Origin: Erythroxylum novogranatense
Lineage: Eukaryota > Streptophyta > Magnoliopsida > Malpighiales > Erythroxylaceae
Reading direction: 5' to 3'
DNA: 64,000 bases
Assembly (NCBI GenBank): GCA_029891385.1
Contig: CM057228.1
Coordinates: 20,422,309-20,486,308, forward strand
This document shows, piece after piece, positions 36,837 to 48,004 of this stretch; the first letter of the stretch is position 1; the number at the start of each line of letters is the position of its first letter. The notes beneath the pieces were generated by a model that was not told the DNA's origin, made no database searches, and saw only the letters and a list, made by a program, of their open reading frames with translations. The position numbers and the translations under genes are program-made.

Positions 36837-39800
36837 TATAGCGCCCCCTTACCATAGGGTATCCACCGGAACGCCCGTAGGTCATTCCGATAAATATCCC
36901 ACAACAAGAGACCACTACTGACAACAACCGCTACACTCCTCATGGCATCACGATCATAAGACAGTAATAAGAAATTGACTACTTTTTTTTAAAAACCAAA
37001 TTAGATTCCATTTCATTCACTTAAAACTCAGTAATTTACAACTTTCAGTACTTTTTAATTTACACATGGTCCAAACACTGCACGCTAAATAACATATTTG
37101 ATCAGATCAGTATAACAAGCATGATCTAACTATCGGTCTCCAAAAGAAAGCCCCGGTGACCGACCTTTGAGCCATTGCTTCTATCGCCAATCCACGAGAT
37201 ACTACTCTACAAATTCCGAGGAGCTATCATCATGCTTATGCCTAAAAATAATTGCAATTTTGGATGAGTTTGCGAACTCAATGAGAAACCATCATCGATG
37301 GTTCTCCCAATTCATGCATCATATAAGCATGTAACGGTATACACTCGGATGCTATACAAATCACAATAGTAATTCATCACGACGGTAAAGATACTGAGCG
37401 ATAATAACATTGTCAAATGTTCAAGATGCAATACACATGTGACTCTTTTCCATTCATTTCGAGATTGTGACCGAAAGCGCATAACAAATGATCGGTATAG
37501 ACGCGTCAGGGAGAATTATCTCCGTCGAGCTCGAGGCTCGGTTCAGATATATCGAGCTCTAGGCTCGGTTCGATCTGATGGCGTCTCGGTTCACAATTTT
37601 CCTTTTAACAGTGTGATGCATTTGTGCATGAATGCACATGTCCCATATCAGTAAACATGGTAATACACAGTCCAAATACACAATATAATCATACAATCCA
37701 ATTAACAGTTGCCTAATGCTTATTTCACAGTCAATTGGGCCATATATAACCACATAATCCCCGTAGGGCAGTCAATTCACAGTCATAATCCACGTAATCC
37801 CCGTAGGGCAATCAATTTCTAACAATAATTCATGTATTCCCCGTAGGGCAATCAAACCACAGTTAACACATAGATTGGAATAACCAACTAGGTTACTCAC
37901 CTAATAACTTTCACGCTAGTACCGGGAAGTCTCTGCCAAGTCTGTGGAACGACGGTCCACTTGAGCCTCTATAGCACATTAAAAGAATAGCCATTACCAT
38001 CGGTATACTTGAAATGACTGGCACATGAAATCAGTAAAATGTGTATAATGCATGTTCATGGCAATCCCGGCCCTAATTCAATATTTCCCCATAATAAAAT
38101 TCTATTAAAAAATTAGAAATCCATAGGTGCTGACGGTGCGCCAATCGGACCTCTATAGGTCCTCAATTAAATAAAACAGTGTTTCAATGTTCCGTTAATA
38201 GGGGCTACGTCAAATTCCCGTCTAAAAATTCTCGTTTTCTCATAAAATGAAATTAAATATTCAACGAATCCGATGCCTCTGGAATTAGGTCAATCGGACG
38301 TCGGACGGGAAAGTAATTGACAAAAGAAGTCAAAACTCTTTTATATGCCAATTAATAATTAATAAAATCCCCTTTCCCCTTTGTCCTAACACACCAACCC
38401 ACTTTCAACATTCATAACTTTTCTACACATTTCTAAAAATGCAAACTATACCTTGTTGGAAAGCTTATGAAAAGCTCTACAATTCTCAAGAAGACCATAA
38501 AATCAATTCCAATCCTAAGGGTGTCAAATACTCCATCCAACCTACTGCCTACTCAATTTCCATCAACACAGGGCAGTACATTGGCAATTCCATAACTCAC
38601 TGATTCTTCAGTAATAAATTACCACAAAAATATGTTCAATAAGTTCACAATGTCCTCAACAACTTTCATGAACAACCCAAAATCAAATTCTATTTCTAAA
38701 CAAGTCAATTAATTCATATAATGTTACTGTCCCTGAAATCCTTCAATTTGGGCAGTAACCTTACAAGAAGCATAACTTCCAATATACAAGTCAATAAAAT
38801 CAGAACTTTATATCCCTGTAAAGATAACATCTCAAACTACAATTTTCATGAAGCACTCAACATCTAATTCGATCTCTAACAATTTCAAAACTGTTATGGA
38901 AGTTTCTGTTATGATCAGCCATTTATAATCTCATGTAGGGTCAGTTTTTGCAAAATCATAACTCCCAATTCTAACTTCTAAAAATTACACACCATATATA
39001 TTTTCAAGGTAATCTCTTCCTCTAAAACTTTTCAGAAGCTCACTCACACCAATTCAATCCACATAAAATGTTAAAATTGCCTTCAATCAGTAAACTCACA
39101 AAATCACACTTAAGCTAGGTTTCTTCCAAAATGCTCAAAACCAGTCATTAGTAATCAATTCATATCTCCCAATATACAATTCTAAAAATAGCAAGATCAG
39201 TAGCAATGGAAAGATAATTCAATATTCTCCAACTTCCATGAAGACCATTTTCCCTAATTCCATCTCAATTAATTCACAAAAATCAACAAAACTCAGATGT
39301 CATGGTTGCAGTTACTGTTCACAGGCAATGGAACAGCAACTTTCCATGCAAAAATTCACCCTTCTATCATTGAAATTCAACAACACCTATTTCACACTAA
39401 ATTGAAGCCAACATTCCAAAGTTTCAGTGGCCACTAACCTTACCTCATTTGCATTTTTACAAAATAAGTTATGAATAAAACAGTAACATCAATTACAAAT
39501 CTAATTTTCCAGATTTAAGGTTAATCTTAGTTCAATCACTTCCAATGCCTCTTTCACATCACTAGACATCAAAATAAATACAAATTAAATATTACTACAG
39601 TCATACATATCCTAGAGCTAATACTGAAAAATTGGCAGCATTAAATCCATATGCAAACCTCATTTAAAACTCAACCCTTAAATGAAAACTTACCCAAAAT
39701 CTCCTTCAAAGCTTCAATAACCAACTTCTAACTCCTACACCAAGGTACCAACCTCCTTCCTTCTCAAGTATACACAATATTCATCTTCTAGCTTTGATGG

Positions 39801-40510
39801 ATTTCTAGATGATAGCTTGAAGGTGTGGAGAAAGTAGAAAGAAGAGTAAAATTTTCTATGTATATGTAAAGTAGAAGTGTGTTTCGGGTGAGAACATTGA
39901 TGAAGAATTGATGAAGATTTTATCCTCCTTTCCTTTTAAACACATACACATCCGTAGGCATTGAGAGGTGCATTAAATGTAACTTTAAAAGTGGCAAATT
40001 CCCATTGGTTTCAAGGTGGTAAATTCCCATTGGTTTCTTTTTAGTTGAAAAGTCAAAATATGACTTATTTAATCCAGTCCAAAATTTTACTCTATTTAAC
40101 TCTAATGACCCTACTTTCAGTCCCAAAATAATATACCCAATATTACTGTGCCATTGGGTAGCGATCTTTGTTACCGAAAATCGATCGATTCGCCAATTGA
40201 CGATTTTTCCGGTCCAGGAATTGTCTCCGGAAAAATCCAGAAAAATTCCTATAAATCCCTAAAAATGTAAAACAATTTATGATGCAGTCCAAATAATTTT
40301 TCAAACGCAATCACCCCATTAATTTCATACAGAAGTTCAACTTAAAACCTAAGCCGGAAACTGTCATGAATGCATGTATACTATGTGCATGTGCAACCAA
40401 TCTGTAATTATAGAGACTATATGCTGTATGCGCATGCCGAGATATAATTTAATATCCCGAACCCATCCTAATTACCAAAATACCCTTCCTATAGGAGAGG
40501 GGATGTTACA
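36837..40510 (-). repeat. 5' LTR of element B
   Basis: 3674 bp, partner of 28596-32245. Its inner end has TATA instead of TGTA on the plus strand, so one terminal base is changed. CCCCGTAGGG palindromes at 37756-37855 are better preserved than in the 3' LTR, where several read CCCGTAGGG with CAGT replaced by CGAT-like sequence. AGATC follows at 40511. Confidence 0.93.
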
Positions 40511-40515
40511 AGATC

Positions 40516-40945
40516 GACTTGCAAAAGTAGCGAGGTTGTCATGGTTAAAATTTACAATCCATTCACGATTACGCTCCTAATATAATTTCTTGCTTAAGTA
40601 TATTGAATGCCAAATTTTTAAATTGCAAAAAGGTGGTGACCCTTATCCGTAACTGCCTTCTAAAACTATTACTTCTAAACAATTGCGTTATTGTATTACC
40701 TAAAGTAAATCTTCACATATTTCAAATTGTTTACCGTGCCTGCTTAAGTTGCATGTACAATATTCTTGTACTGCTCGTCTCAAATAGGTTCTATTTTTGA
40801 CTTTGAATGGGCAAAGTTCATAATGATGATGAGTATATAACATTGTTGACTTATCCATATGAACACCTATTGATTGCAATTCATTATTGTCATAATCAAT
40901 TGGTTTACAATAAGAAAAAAAGTTATAATAAAGAATTTCATCAAA
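40516..40945. other. Unassigned sequence beyond element B (continuation of the 28.5-kb flank)
   Basis: It resumes the sequence interrupted at 28595. No Helitron terminal hairpin or CTRR end was recognized. 40800-40930 encodes a short frame with HNDDEYITLLTYPYE, whose DNA also occurs, altered, at 57.64-57.73 kb. Both copies may come from one unidentified gene or repeat. Confidence 0.4.
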
Positions 40946-40946
40946 A

Positions 40947-41154
40947 TAATAACAACAACAATAACAACAACAACAACAACAACAACAACAATAATAATGA
41001 TGATGATGATGATGATGATAATGATGATGATAATAATAATAATAATAAAGATACGGTTTTATTGTAATTATAAAATAGAAAATTAGAAAACAAAAGTGAT
41101 AGACAAAAGAATGGCTTACTAATAATAATAATAATGATGATCATGATGATGATC

Positions 41155-41209
<55 letters not shown>

Positions 41210-41383
41210 ATATTATAATAATAATAAATTTAATATCAATAAGCAATTTAATAATAATAATAATAAGGATAATAATAATATTAATAATGAGAGCCAATTA
41301 TATATTATTAATAGAAATAAATTAAAACAAACAATATTATATAATGATAAGGAATATAATCATAATAATCCAAATACAAATTT

Positions 41384-41436
<53 letters not shown>

Positions 41437-41493
41437 CAACAACAACAACAATAATAATAATAATAATAATAAAATGATAATAAAATTATAATG

Positions 41494-41574
<81 letters not shown>

Positions 41575-41575
41575 G
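40947..41575. repeat. Long AAT/AAC/GAT compound microsatellites
   Basis: Three blocks (40947-41048, 41121-41215, 41385-41575) of AAT, AAC and GAT trinucleotides, partly on alternating strands (AAT to ATT at about 41190, a small palindrome). They adjoin the end of X copy 2, like the microsatellites after X copy 1. Open frames here are low-complexity artefacts. Confidence 0.92.
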
Positions 41576-41619
41576 AAATTAAATAATGACATTAATAAAT
41601 ACAGTTAATAATAATAACA

Positions 41620-42128
41620 AAGACGTAAGCAGAAGCAAACTAAGACGAAAACTGAACCAAAACTAAGACAAAATCGGAAGCAAACTAAGACGGAAGCTGA
41701 AGCAAAAGCAACACGGAAGCTGAAACAAAAGTAAGACAAAAGCACAATCGAAAGTAAGAGAAAAGCTGAAACAAAAGTAAGACTAAAGCCGAAGCAAACT
41801 AAGACGGAAGCTGAAGCAAAACTAAGACGAAAGTGAAAACAAACTAAGACGAAAGCGAAAACAAACTAATACGAAAGCTGAAGCAAACTAAGACGGAAGC
41901 TGAAACAAAATTAAGACGTAAGCGGAAGCAAACTAAGACGGAAGCTGAAGCAAAATTAACACGAAGGCAGAATTCTTCGTCTTAGTTTCTTCTGCTTCGT
42001 CTTAGTTTGTGCTTCCATCTTAGATTGCTTTTGCTTCCATCTCCTCAAAATAGTTCATCACTTTTTTTTATTATTATTTTTTGGTTTTCATCAAAATTAT
42101 TTAGACATGGAGTCATTTTGATTTAACA
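41620..42128 (-). repeat. 3' LTR of X copy 2 with fold-back minisatellite
   Basis: Starts at 42128 on the minus strand. The plus-strand view shows AAGACGGAAGCTGAAGC-type units from 41620 to about 41965, then the opposite orientation (CGTCTTAGTTTCTTCTGCTT) from 41975 to 42040. This mirrors the orientation switch of copy 1 at 15.9 kb. A long imperfect hairpin in the LTR RNA or DNA is predicted. Confidence 0.75.
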
Positions 42129-42142
42129 ATCTCCCCCTTTTT
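42129..42142 (-). other. Polypurine tract of element X copy 2
   Basis: The minus strand reads AAAAAGGGGGAGAT directly before the TGTTAA LTR start. This junction is characteristic of SIRE/Maximus copia elements. Confidence 0.85.
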
Positions 42143-42341
42143 CATAACAACAAATAATCATAAGTTTAGAAAGATAGTCAAGTATTATTTATAAGAGAAT
42201 ATACAATTGAAAAACAATTACAAGTATATTATCTTCTTTTGTTCTCCTCTTCATTTCCCTTTCTTTTTCTTCATGTCTTCTTCTCTTCACCCCTTACCTT
42301 TTTCTTTTTCTCCTCTCCCCCTATTTGTTATAAATCAAAAA

Positions 42342-43890
42342 TCATGACCGAAGATGCTTCATTATTTCAGAGAACATTTGTTTCATTTCAGTACGGAGTG
42401 ACTTGAGGTCTTCTTCCATAGACACTCGTAAGTAGGCTACTTCCTCATGCAAGTCACCCACTAAGTCACATAGATCATCAACCTTGTTATGAATTTGTTC
42501 AATTTCCTCGACTAAGGCTTCATAATTCTTCCGTTGTACTTCTTCCAAACCAATAGTACTACCAAATGATTCTGAAGGTAAAACATTCGGTTCAATAATT
42601 GTAATAGAAAGTAGGTTTGAAAGAAAAGTTCCTCTCAGGGAGATCAAGATCATTAGGACGAGTTAGCTTTGGAATTTCTTTTCCAAATAAGTGGAGTACA
42701 TCTCCAATTGAAGATATACAACTCAAGGGTCGAATATGCATAATTAGATGCACAAGAGTCTCTATGTTGAAATTAATATCTCCAACTCTGATGGTTCTGT
42801 ACTACCCCTCCGTTATTTTGCCAATTACCTCAAAAGTATCATCACTGGTGACTAGACCATAATCACTTCCTGATGCCTTTGAGATATGATGAGAAACATA
42901 AATTCCTCTTTGTTGAGCTACATAACATGCTGCATCTATATTCCTCACCTCTTCTTCAATATGATCTTCTGTCAGATCACTTGTAATCTGATCTGGATAC
43001 ATTTTCTTGTTCCCCTTATCTTCACTGAGAACAATGTAAGATCTTGGTTGTATGTCAGGTACAATCTTAATCACTGTTCTTTTTGTGAGTGGGTAAATAA
43101 TATACTTTTGCTTGGTCATCTGTGTTGGATATGGTTCTGATTTTTCATCTTTCATAGCACTATACAACCATTTCTCTCCATCATTCAACAGATGTATTAT
43201 ACGACTATTTACTAAGATTGGTTCAAATTGCACCTTAACTAACCTTCTAAGGGGTTCCCTTATAATTATAGAGCTTTCACTTCTCACATGTTCAACTGCT
43301 TCAATGATCTTTATTTTCAAATCTTCTTTTGTCATTGGTTCAAAAGGATTAACCTGTGCTGGATTGTGTTCAACTGACCTTTTCTTTTGTTGAACAGCAG
43401 CTGGAGTGCTCTTTTTCTAATTGATTTTCCACTTCTTACTTTCATCAATCAGTGTAGGAGTTTGTTGTTGAGCATCAGGTTGGGATTTCTTCATTTTCTT
43501 TTCAAAAACTTCTCTTTGAGCCAACTCTTTATTCTTCTTCTGCTCTTGTTGACGCAGAGTCCTTAGTCTCGGTGATCTTTTTTTTTGTTTAGGTTTCTCC
43601 CAAAGAAATGTTTCCCCTTTTCTCTTCAAGCTCACTAGTTTCTCTGTGTGTTGCACATGATTTTCTTCTTTTTGAGAAATCATCTTAACTTTCATTGCAT
43701 CATCTGATGATTTCTTCAATCCTTCTGTAGACATTCTTTAAGTCGATTGAGATTTTAATTTTCTTGTAGGAATTACCTTCTCACTCAAACTTCGTTTGAC
43801 AGTACTCTCCCCCTCAATCCTTGTTTTCATCATACAATCTGCATCTTCTTTTTCTTGATTCTTCAAGCCCATTCTACTGATAGTTGTAGA
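42342..43890 (-). pseudogene. Env-like ORF of X copy 2 (lacks Transposase_32-like domain)
   Basis: Minus-strand frames 43734-43417, 43335-42802 and 42653-42342 correspond in order to the copy 1 ORF: Lys-rich linker, Gln/Pro part, RPMTKEDLK-like to YVSHHISKASGS block, and the C-terminal coiled coil. A stop at about 43415 and breaks near 42800 and 42655 interrupt it. At the positions of two stops in copy 1 this copy keeps glutamine codons, which helps define the ancestral frame. The N-terminal domain is removed by the deletion near 43.91 kb. The function of the product is unknown. Confidence 0.65.
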
Positions 43891-43979
43891 GTTGATGACG
43901 CTTTTGATGTTCAAATGTATTTCTTAAAGAAATGATGTTAGTATGTGAAATTGAAAGTGTGAGCAACGAGTGTTTGAAA

Positions 43980-44228
43980 TCAAAATAGAGTCATGAAATA
44001 TGTTGTTGAGAGTTCTTTAAAACCCGATGTCACTGTATTCCAAGAGTGTTCTACAGTAGGTGGTATTCCCAAGCCTTTGAGAAGCTTTCCCTCCAAAAGT
44101 TTCTCATGACAGAAGTTACTGTCTGTAACTTCAGATGGATGATCACCTAACATTACCATGTTCAGGTTTCGTCTAATTTCTTCTCCGCTTCGTCTTACTT
44201 TTTTTTGTCTTAGTTTCTTCCACTTCAT
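43980..44228 (-). pseudogene. Pol tail and leader of X copy 2 fused to LTR minisatellite
   Basis: An 82-codon open frame begins in minisatellite, passes through IRRNLNMVMLGDHPSE (the pol tail matching 830-875 of copy 1) and continues with VEHSWNTVTSGFKEL, also present in copy 1 DNA. The join of 5' LTR array directly to the last pol codons marks a deletion of nearly all internal coding sequence. Confidence 0.6.
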
Positions 44229-44996
44229 CTTAGTTTCTTGCCCTTCATCTCACTTTGACCTCAGCTTCGTATCACTTTGACTTTGGCTTCATCTTACTTT
44301 CTACTTCCGTCTCACATCGTTGCTTCCGCTTCATCTTAGTTTCTCCTTCCGTCTTATATTGTTTATGCTTTTGTCTACTGAAAATAGTTCATCACTTTCT
44401 ATTATTATTATTATTATTTGGTTAGACCAATTGAGCTTTGCCTTGTCAATTAGTCTTCGTCTTCAACTACTTCTTGGTAACTCCTTGTTGATAACTGCTT
44501 CTTTCTTCGTGCTTCCGCTTCATCTTAGTTTCTACTTCCGTCTTCTATTGCTTTTGCTTCTATCTCCTCTATAACTCCTTCTTGGTAACTGCTTCTTTCT
44601 TCGTGTTTATTGATCTTCGAAGAAATTGGATCATCGTCTCAGTTTCTGCTTCGTCTTAGTTTTGCTTCCACTTCGTCTTACTTTTCTTCATCTCAGTTTC
44701 CTTCGTCTCAGTTTCACTTCCGTTTCGTCTTACTTTTCTTCGTCTTAGTTTCTTATGCTTCGTCTTAGTTTCTTCTGCTCTGTCTCACTTTGACTTCTGC
44801 TTCGTCTTACTTTAACTTTACTTCGTCTTACCTTCTGCTTCCATCTCAGATTACTGCTTCTGTTTCGTCTTAGTTTCTGCTTCCGTGTTAGATTGCTTCT
44901 GCTTCCCTCTTCTATAAACGATTCATCAATTTCTATTATTATTATTATTTGGTTTTCATCAAAATTATTTACACGTAAAGTCATATTGACTTAACA
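44180..44996 (-). repeat. 5' LTR of X copy 2 with one-orientation minisatellite
   Basis: Plus-strand view: many CTTCGTCTTAGTTTCTGCTTC-like units from 44180 to 44920, then the LTR start block up to TTAACA at 44991-44996. Unlike the 3' LTR, no orientation switch is visible, so the two LTRs differ in repeat structure. ACATA (44997-45001) would be the candidate target duplication. Confidence 0.72.
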
Positions 44997-45269
44997 ACAT
45001 ATTCACTCATATTTCCGAATCTCTGATAAAATCTACGACAAAAGAAAGCAACATCGATAGTAATGGACTATTTACCTACTGCTTTGGGTCAACATTTTCG
45101 CATTAATCTTAACCAGTTGACATTTATGATCCCTCAATTTTTTAATGCAGACTCACGAAATTCCTAACTTCTTGTATCTATTTAATACATTTTCTTCTTT
45201 TATTTTCCTAAATGATTTTTTTCCATAATCCATCATTCTTAATTTTGTCCTGCCTAACTTTATTCCTAT

Positions 45270-45770
45270 TATTATTATTACTATATATATATATATATTA
45301 CTGATTATTATTTCATTCAACTTAATTCATATATTTATGCCACATTTTGACGTCGTTTCTAATTTTTGTATTAATTGTTGTTGTCTTGTATGTTGTTGTT
45401 GTAATTCAGTAAGTAAATGGAATATCGTAGCTTGCTGTTTTAATAATTCTTAAAGTTGTTCTTTTATTTCTTGGAGTATAGTCATAGAGTATGTTTAATA
45501 TATGTTGACAATTCTTTTAGTTCAGATATATATATATATATATTATTGATTGATATTTCATTCAACTTAATTCATATATTTATGCCGCATTTCAAGTGCC
45601 GTTTCTAATTTTTATATTAATTGTTGTTGTCTTGTATGTTGTTGTTCAGTAAGTAAATGGAATATTGTAGCTTGCTGTTTTAATAATTCTTCGAGTTGTT
45701 CTTTTATTTTTTGGAGTATAGTCATAGAGTATGTTTAATATATGTTGACAATTCTTTTAGTTCGGATTTA
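45270..45770. repeat. 247-bp tandem duplication
   Basis: Two adjacent copies from (TA)n ATTACTGATTATTATTTCAT / ATTGATTGATATTTCATTC to ACAATTCTTTTAGTTC. On the minus strand each copy encodes Gln/Leu-rich coiled-coil-like sequence (LLKQQATIFHLLTELQQQ) that follows the movement-protein-like ORF, so the duplication lies in the viral remnant. Confidence 0.85.
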
Positions 45771-45862
45771 ATGTCATCTAATTTCATTGAAGTGTTGAGA
45801 AAGGATGATGTGGATATAATTGGATCAGTAATTTTAATATCTTTTCTTTCTATTTGTTCAGA

Positions 45863-46774
45863 TTATTGACAGAGAGGTTTTTCAATTCTTACAGAAGAAT
45901 ATCGTTGTATCAACGGGGTTGAAGAAGATGAAATATCTGAAAAAGAATGTCTATGTTGGATTTGAGAATCGGTTTGAAAAGGATATTGTATTGCTGGTAG
46001 AGGTCTTAAAGTAGTTCGAAAGTTTGTGCCAACTTTGGCGACATTATTAAAAAGTTGATCTATATAAATTCTATCAGTATCTTTAAATTCAATACTATGA
46101 TGCGAATTGGTTAAAGCATAACTGATTTGATGTGTAAGTGAAAAAGGATATTGTCCTGAAATCATTAAATCATCTCTATAAAATTTATATGCAATGGTTA
46201 TAGTATCTTCTAAATTTTTATATGTTAAAGGAATTCCTAATTTTAACCGAGTGTTAAATTTGATTTTATTATATGCTAAATTTCCATTCATAACTCATAT
46301 AATTTGATCGTTTAAATCATCATTCGTTCATCTACTATAGCCATTCGTATAGAGGAATCAATTCCTTCTTGAAAAGTAGATTTTAAAAAATTGAATAGTA
46401 GAAAGGTGAATATATTCAATTTTAATTCTCTTTTTTAATGGTAATTGTTGTAATTGTTTAGTTATTTGTTCTTGATTTATTAGACTAATTCGTATATGTC
46501 CATTACATTGATATATTCGGATTAGGGTTTCATGAACAATTTTGCCATAATAAATAATGTTTTTCGATCGATTAGTTGATTTAAGAAAGATGGTTTGTGA
46601 ATATCTTGTCCTGATTTTAAATCTAATTGGGTTTTTGCTTTGTTGTTGTTTATCACTAGATAAAAGAGTATTAATGTGAAATATTCCTTGCGCTTTTTGT
46701 AATTCTAAATTAGCCATATCAAAAATATTTTTATTAACTTGTTCCACATCTTGATCCTTAGTTTCTTTAGTCAT
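45863..46774 (-). pseudogene. Caulimovirid-like movement protein (30K superfamily), broken
   Basis: Two open stretches (46774-46358 and 46291-45863) cover an N-terminal region followed by a central block with IHLSTIQ, a GIDSS...DER region, GNLAYNKIKF and YALTNSHHSI. Their order recalls the movement proteins of petuvirus/florendovirus-type caulimovirids, which form tubules through plasmodesmata. A small frame change near 46310 and several stops (around 46340-46290 and at 45861) separate the parts. The start overlaps the preceding ORF's stop (ATGACTAA at about 46767-46774), as in compact viral genomes. A divergent plant retroelement gene is the alternative. Confidence 0.55.
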
Positions 46775-47071
46775 ACTGATGCCAAGGATTATGTCTTTTA
46801 TGATCTGTAAGAAGATTTTCTAAATGATTACGTTATTGATTGTAAAATTGATGAAATTGTCTTTCTAAATCTAAATTTTGTTGTATAGATTTTAATAATT
46901 CAGGATGGGTATTTAATGTACGAAGATCTAACAAATATTCTATTTGTATAAAATATTATTGATATTGCATATATTGTAAATATGTTATCTGTTCTTCTAA
47001 TTGTTGACAAATACAACAATTAGAGGTTTGACAAATAGAACAATTAAAATAGTGATAATAGTGGGAAGACA
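46775..47071 (-). pseudogene. Small Cys- and Gln-rich ORF upstream of the movement-protein-like gene
   Basis: Starts ATG at 47071 with paired cysteines (CSICQTSNCCICQQLEEQ), then helical Gln/Leu-rich sequence. It is interrupted by two TAA codons and ends in TATGACTAA, overlapping the next start. No family recognized; the place in the gene order suggests a small viral ORF. Confidence 0.4.
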
Positions 47072-47608
47072 TTATTGATAATAATCATCTTCTAAATTAT
47101 GATAATCTATATCGAGATTAAATAATTTATCTAACAAATCTGAAACATAAGTGAGGTAAACCCATAGCGATGACAAGAACGAAATAATCATTTAATTGAA
47201 AAGAAGGAAAGCAATTGTACATGCTACTAAATAAAAGATAAGTAATGATTTAAGCCAATTAAAGAATTGAATAAATGGAAACATAACTTAAATACAAAGA
47301 TATATAAATGTAAAGAAAATAGATAATTGAATCATGATAAGGAATCTCGGTAATAAATTCATTAAGTTTTTCTATTATATGAATAATTAGTTCTATTTTA
47401 CGATTACATTCCCTTATATTATCTATGCTATCTTGATCATATTCCATATCCTCATGGATCATATCAATATAATTATCTAAACTTATTTTAATTCTTTAAT
47501 TTTATTTGAGGTCCATCTAATTCAATGACATAAATACCTTCACAAATACGTCTAATAAATTGATCTTCCATTTAACTAATTAATTGAGAAATGTTCTTTA
47601 AATCTTTT

Positions 47609-48004
47609 TTAGATTTTGAAGATTATTATATTGTACATGTCTAACAATACATAAATTTTGTTCAATTTGGTAGATACGTTGTTGATCATTAATTTATTTA
47701 GTTTTTCCAATTTAATTTGAAGTTTCTTAATACAATAATTATAATTTTCTGCAATTTCTAGACTATTTTTAATCTGAGATTTAAGTAACTCTTTAAGATC
47801 GAAATAATGCATAATTGAAAACTTTTTATTACTTTGAAACAAGTGAGTACAAACCTTAGTCAATAAGTTTTTGAATGCTATCAATTTGTGTTGGGGAGAT
47901 TGGTATAGGAATAGAAGTAATTGAAGTGGTTGTTGGGATTTTTGCAGTAAACATAGAAGCATTTGTTGGTGTATAGATAGAATTGAAAGCGTTACTGTCA
48001 ACAT
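47609..48004 (-). pseudogene. Unrecognized ORF at the 5' side of the viral-like block
   Basis: 131 open codons: a hydrophobic, Leu/Gln-rich first half and a Lys/Asn-rich helical second half (SLEIAENYNYCIKKLQIKLE). There is no known domain. A further open stretch at 47462-47259 has a helical start and a hydrophobic Tyr/Ile tail. They could be N-terminal ORFs of the viral remnant or chance AT-rich frames. Confidence 0.3.

Larger units (their letters stand above)
28596..40510 (-). mobile_element. Ty3/gypsy chromovirus B (Tekay-like), full structure, coding region decayed
   Basis: Two LTRs (3650 and 3674 bp) flank 4591 bp containing, on the minus strand, gag, zinc knuckle, protease, RT, RNase H, integrase and a chromodomain, in chromovirus order. 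A tRNA-iMet primer site and a polypurine tract are at the expected places. AGATC is duplicated at 28591-28595 and 40511-40515. Numerous small frame breaks exist, but RT and chromodomain blocks remain open. The Tekay assignment rests on the chromodomain ending and gag features. Element B sits in the 3' flank of the Helitron, so it is the younger of the two. Confidence 0.95.
41580..44996 (-). mobile_element. Element X copy 2 (SIRE-like copia derivative)
   Basis: Minus-strand order: 5' LTR (44996 down to about 44180), pol tail, env-like ORF (about 43880-42342), purine tract (42142-42129), 3' LTR (42128 down to about 41580). Both LTR starts read TGTTAAnTCAAnATGACT and continue into TTTTGATGAAAACC. 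Compared with copy 1 there is a deletion of about 0.66 kb that joins GAAATACATTTG to AACATCAAAAGCG near 43.91 kb, and no gypsy insertion. Pol is almost entirely gone. It is non-autonomous, and the LTR outer ends are obscured by microsatellite. Confidence 0.78.
45280..48004 (-). mobile_element. Endogenous caulimovirid-like remnant (pararetrovirus)
   Basis: A run of minus-strand ORFs (48004-47609, 47462-47259, about 47070-46770, 46774-45863) is followed by a coiled-coil tract. The ORFs are AT-rich and Gln/Ile/Asn-rich, unlike neighbouring genes. The 46774-45863 block resembles caulimovirid movement proteins. No capsid, protease or reverse transcriptase is seen in the window, so only the 5' portion of a viral genome seems present, broken by stops and small shifts. 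Such copies are old integrations and are not expected to be infectious. Family membership is inferred from the movement-protein pattern only. Confidence 0.55.
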
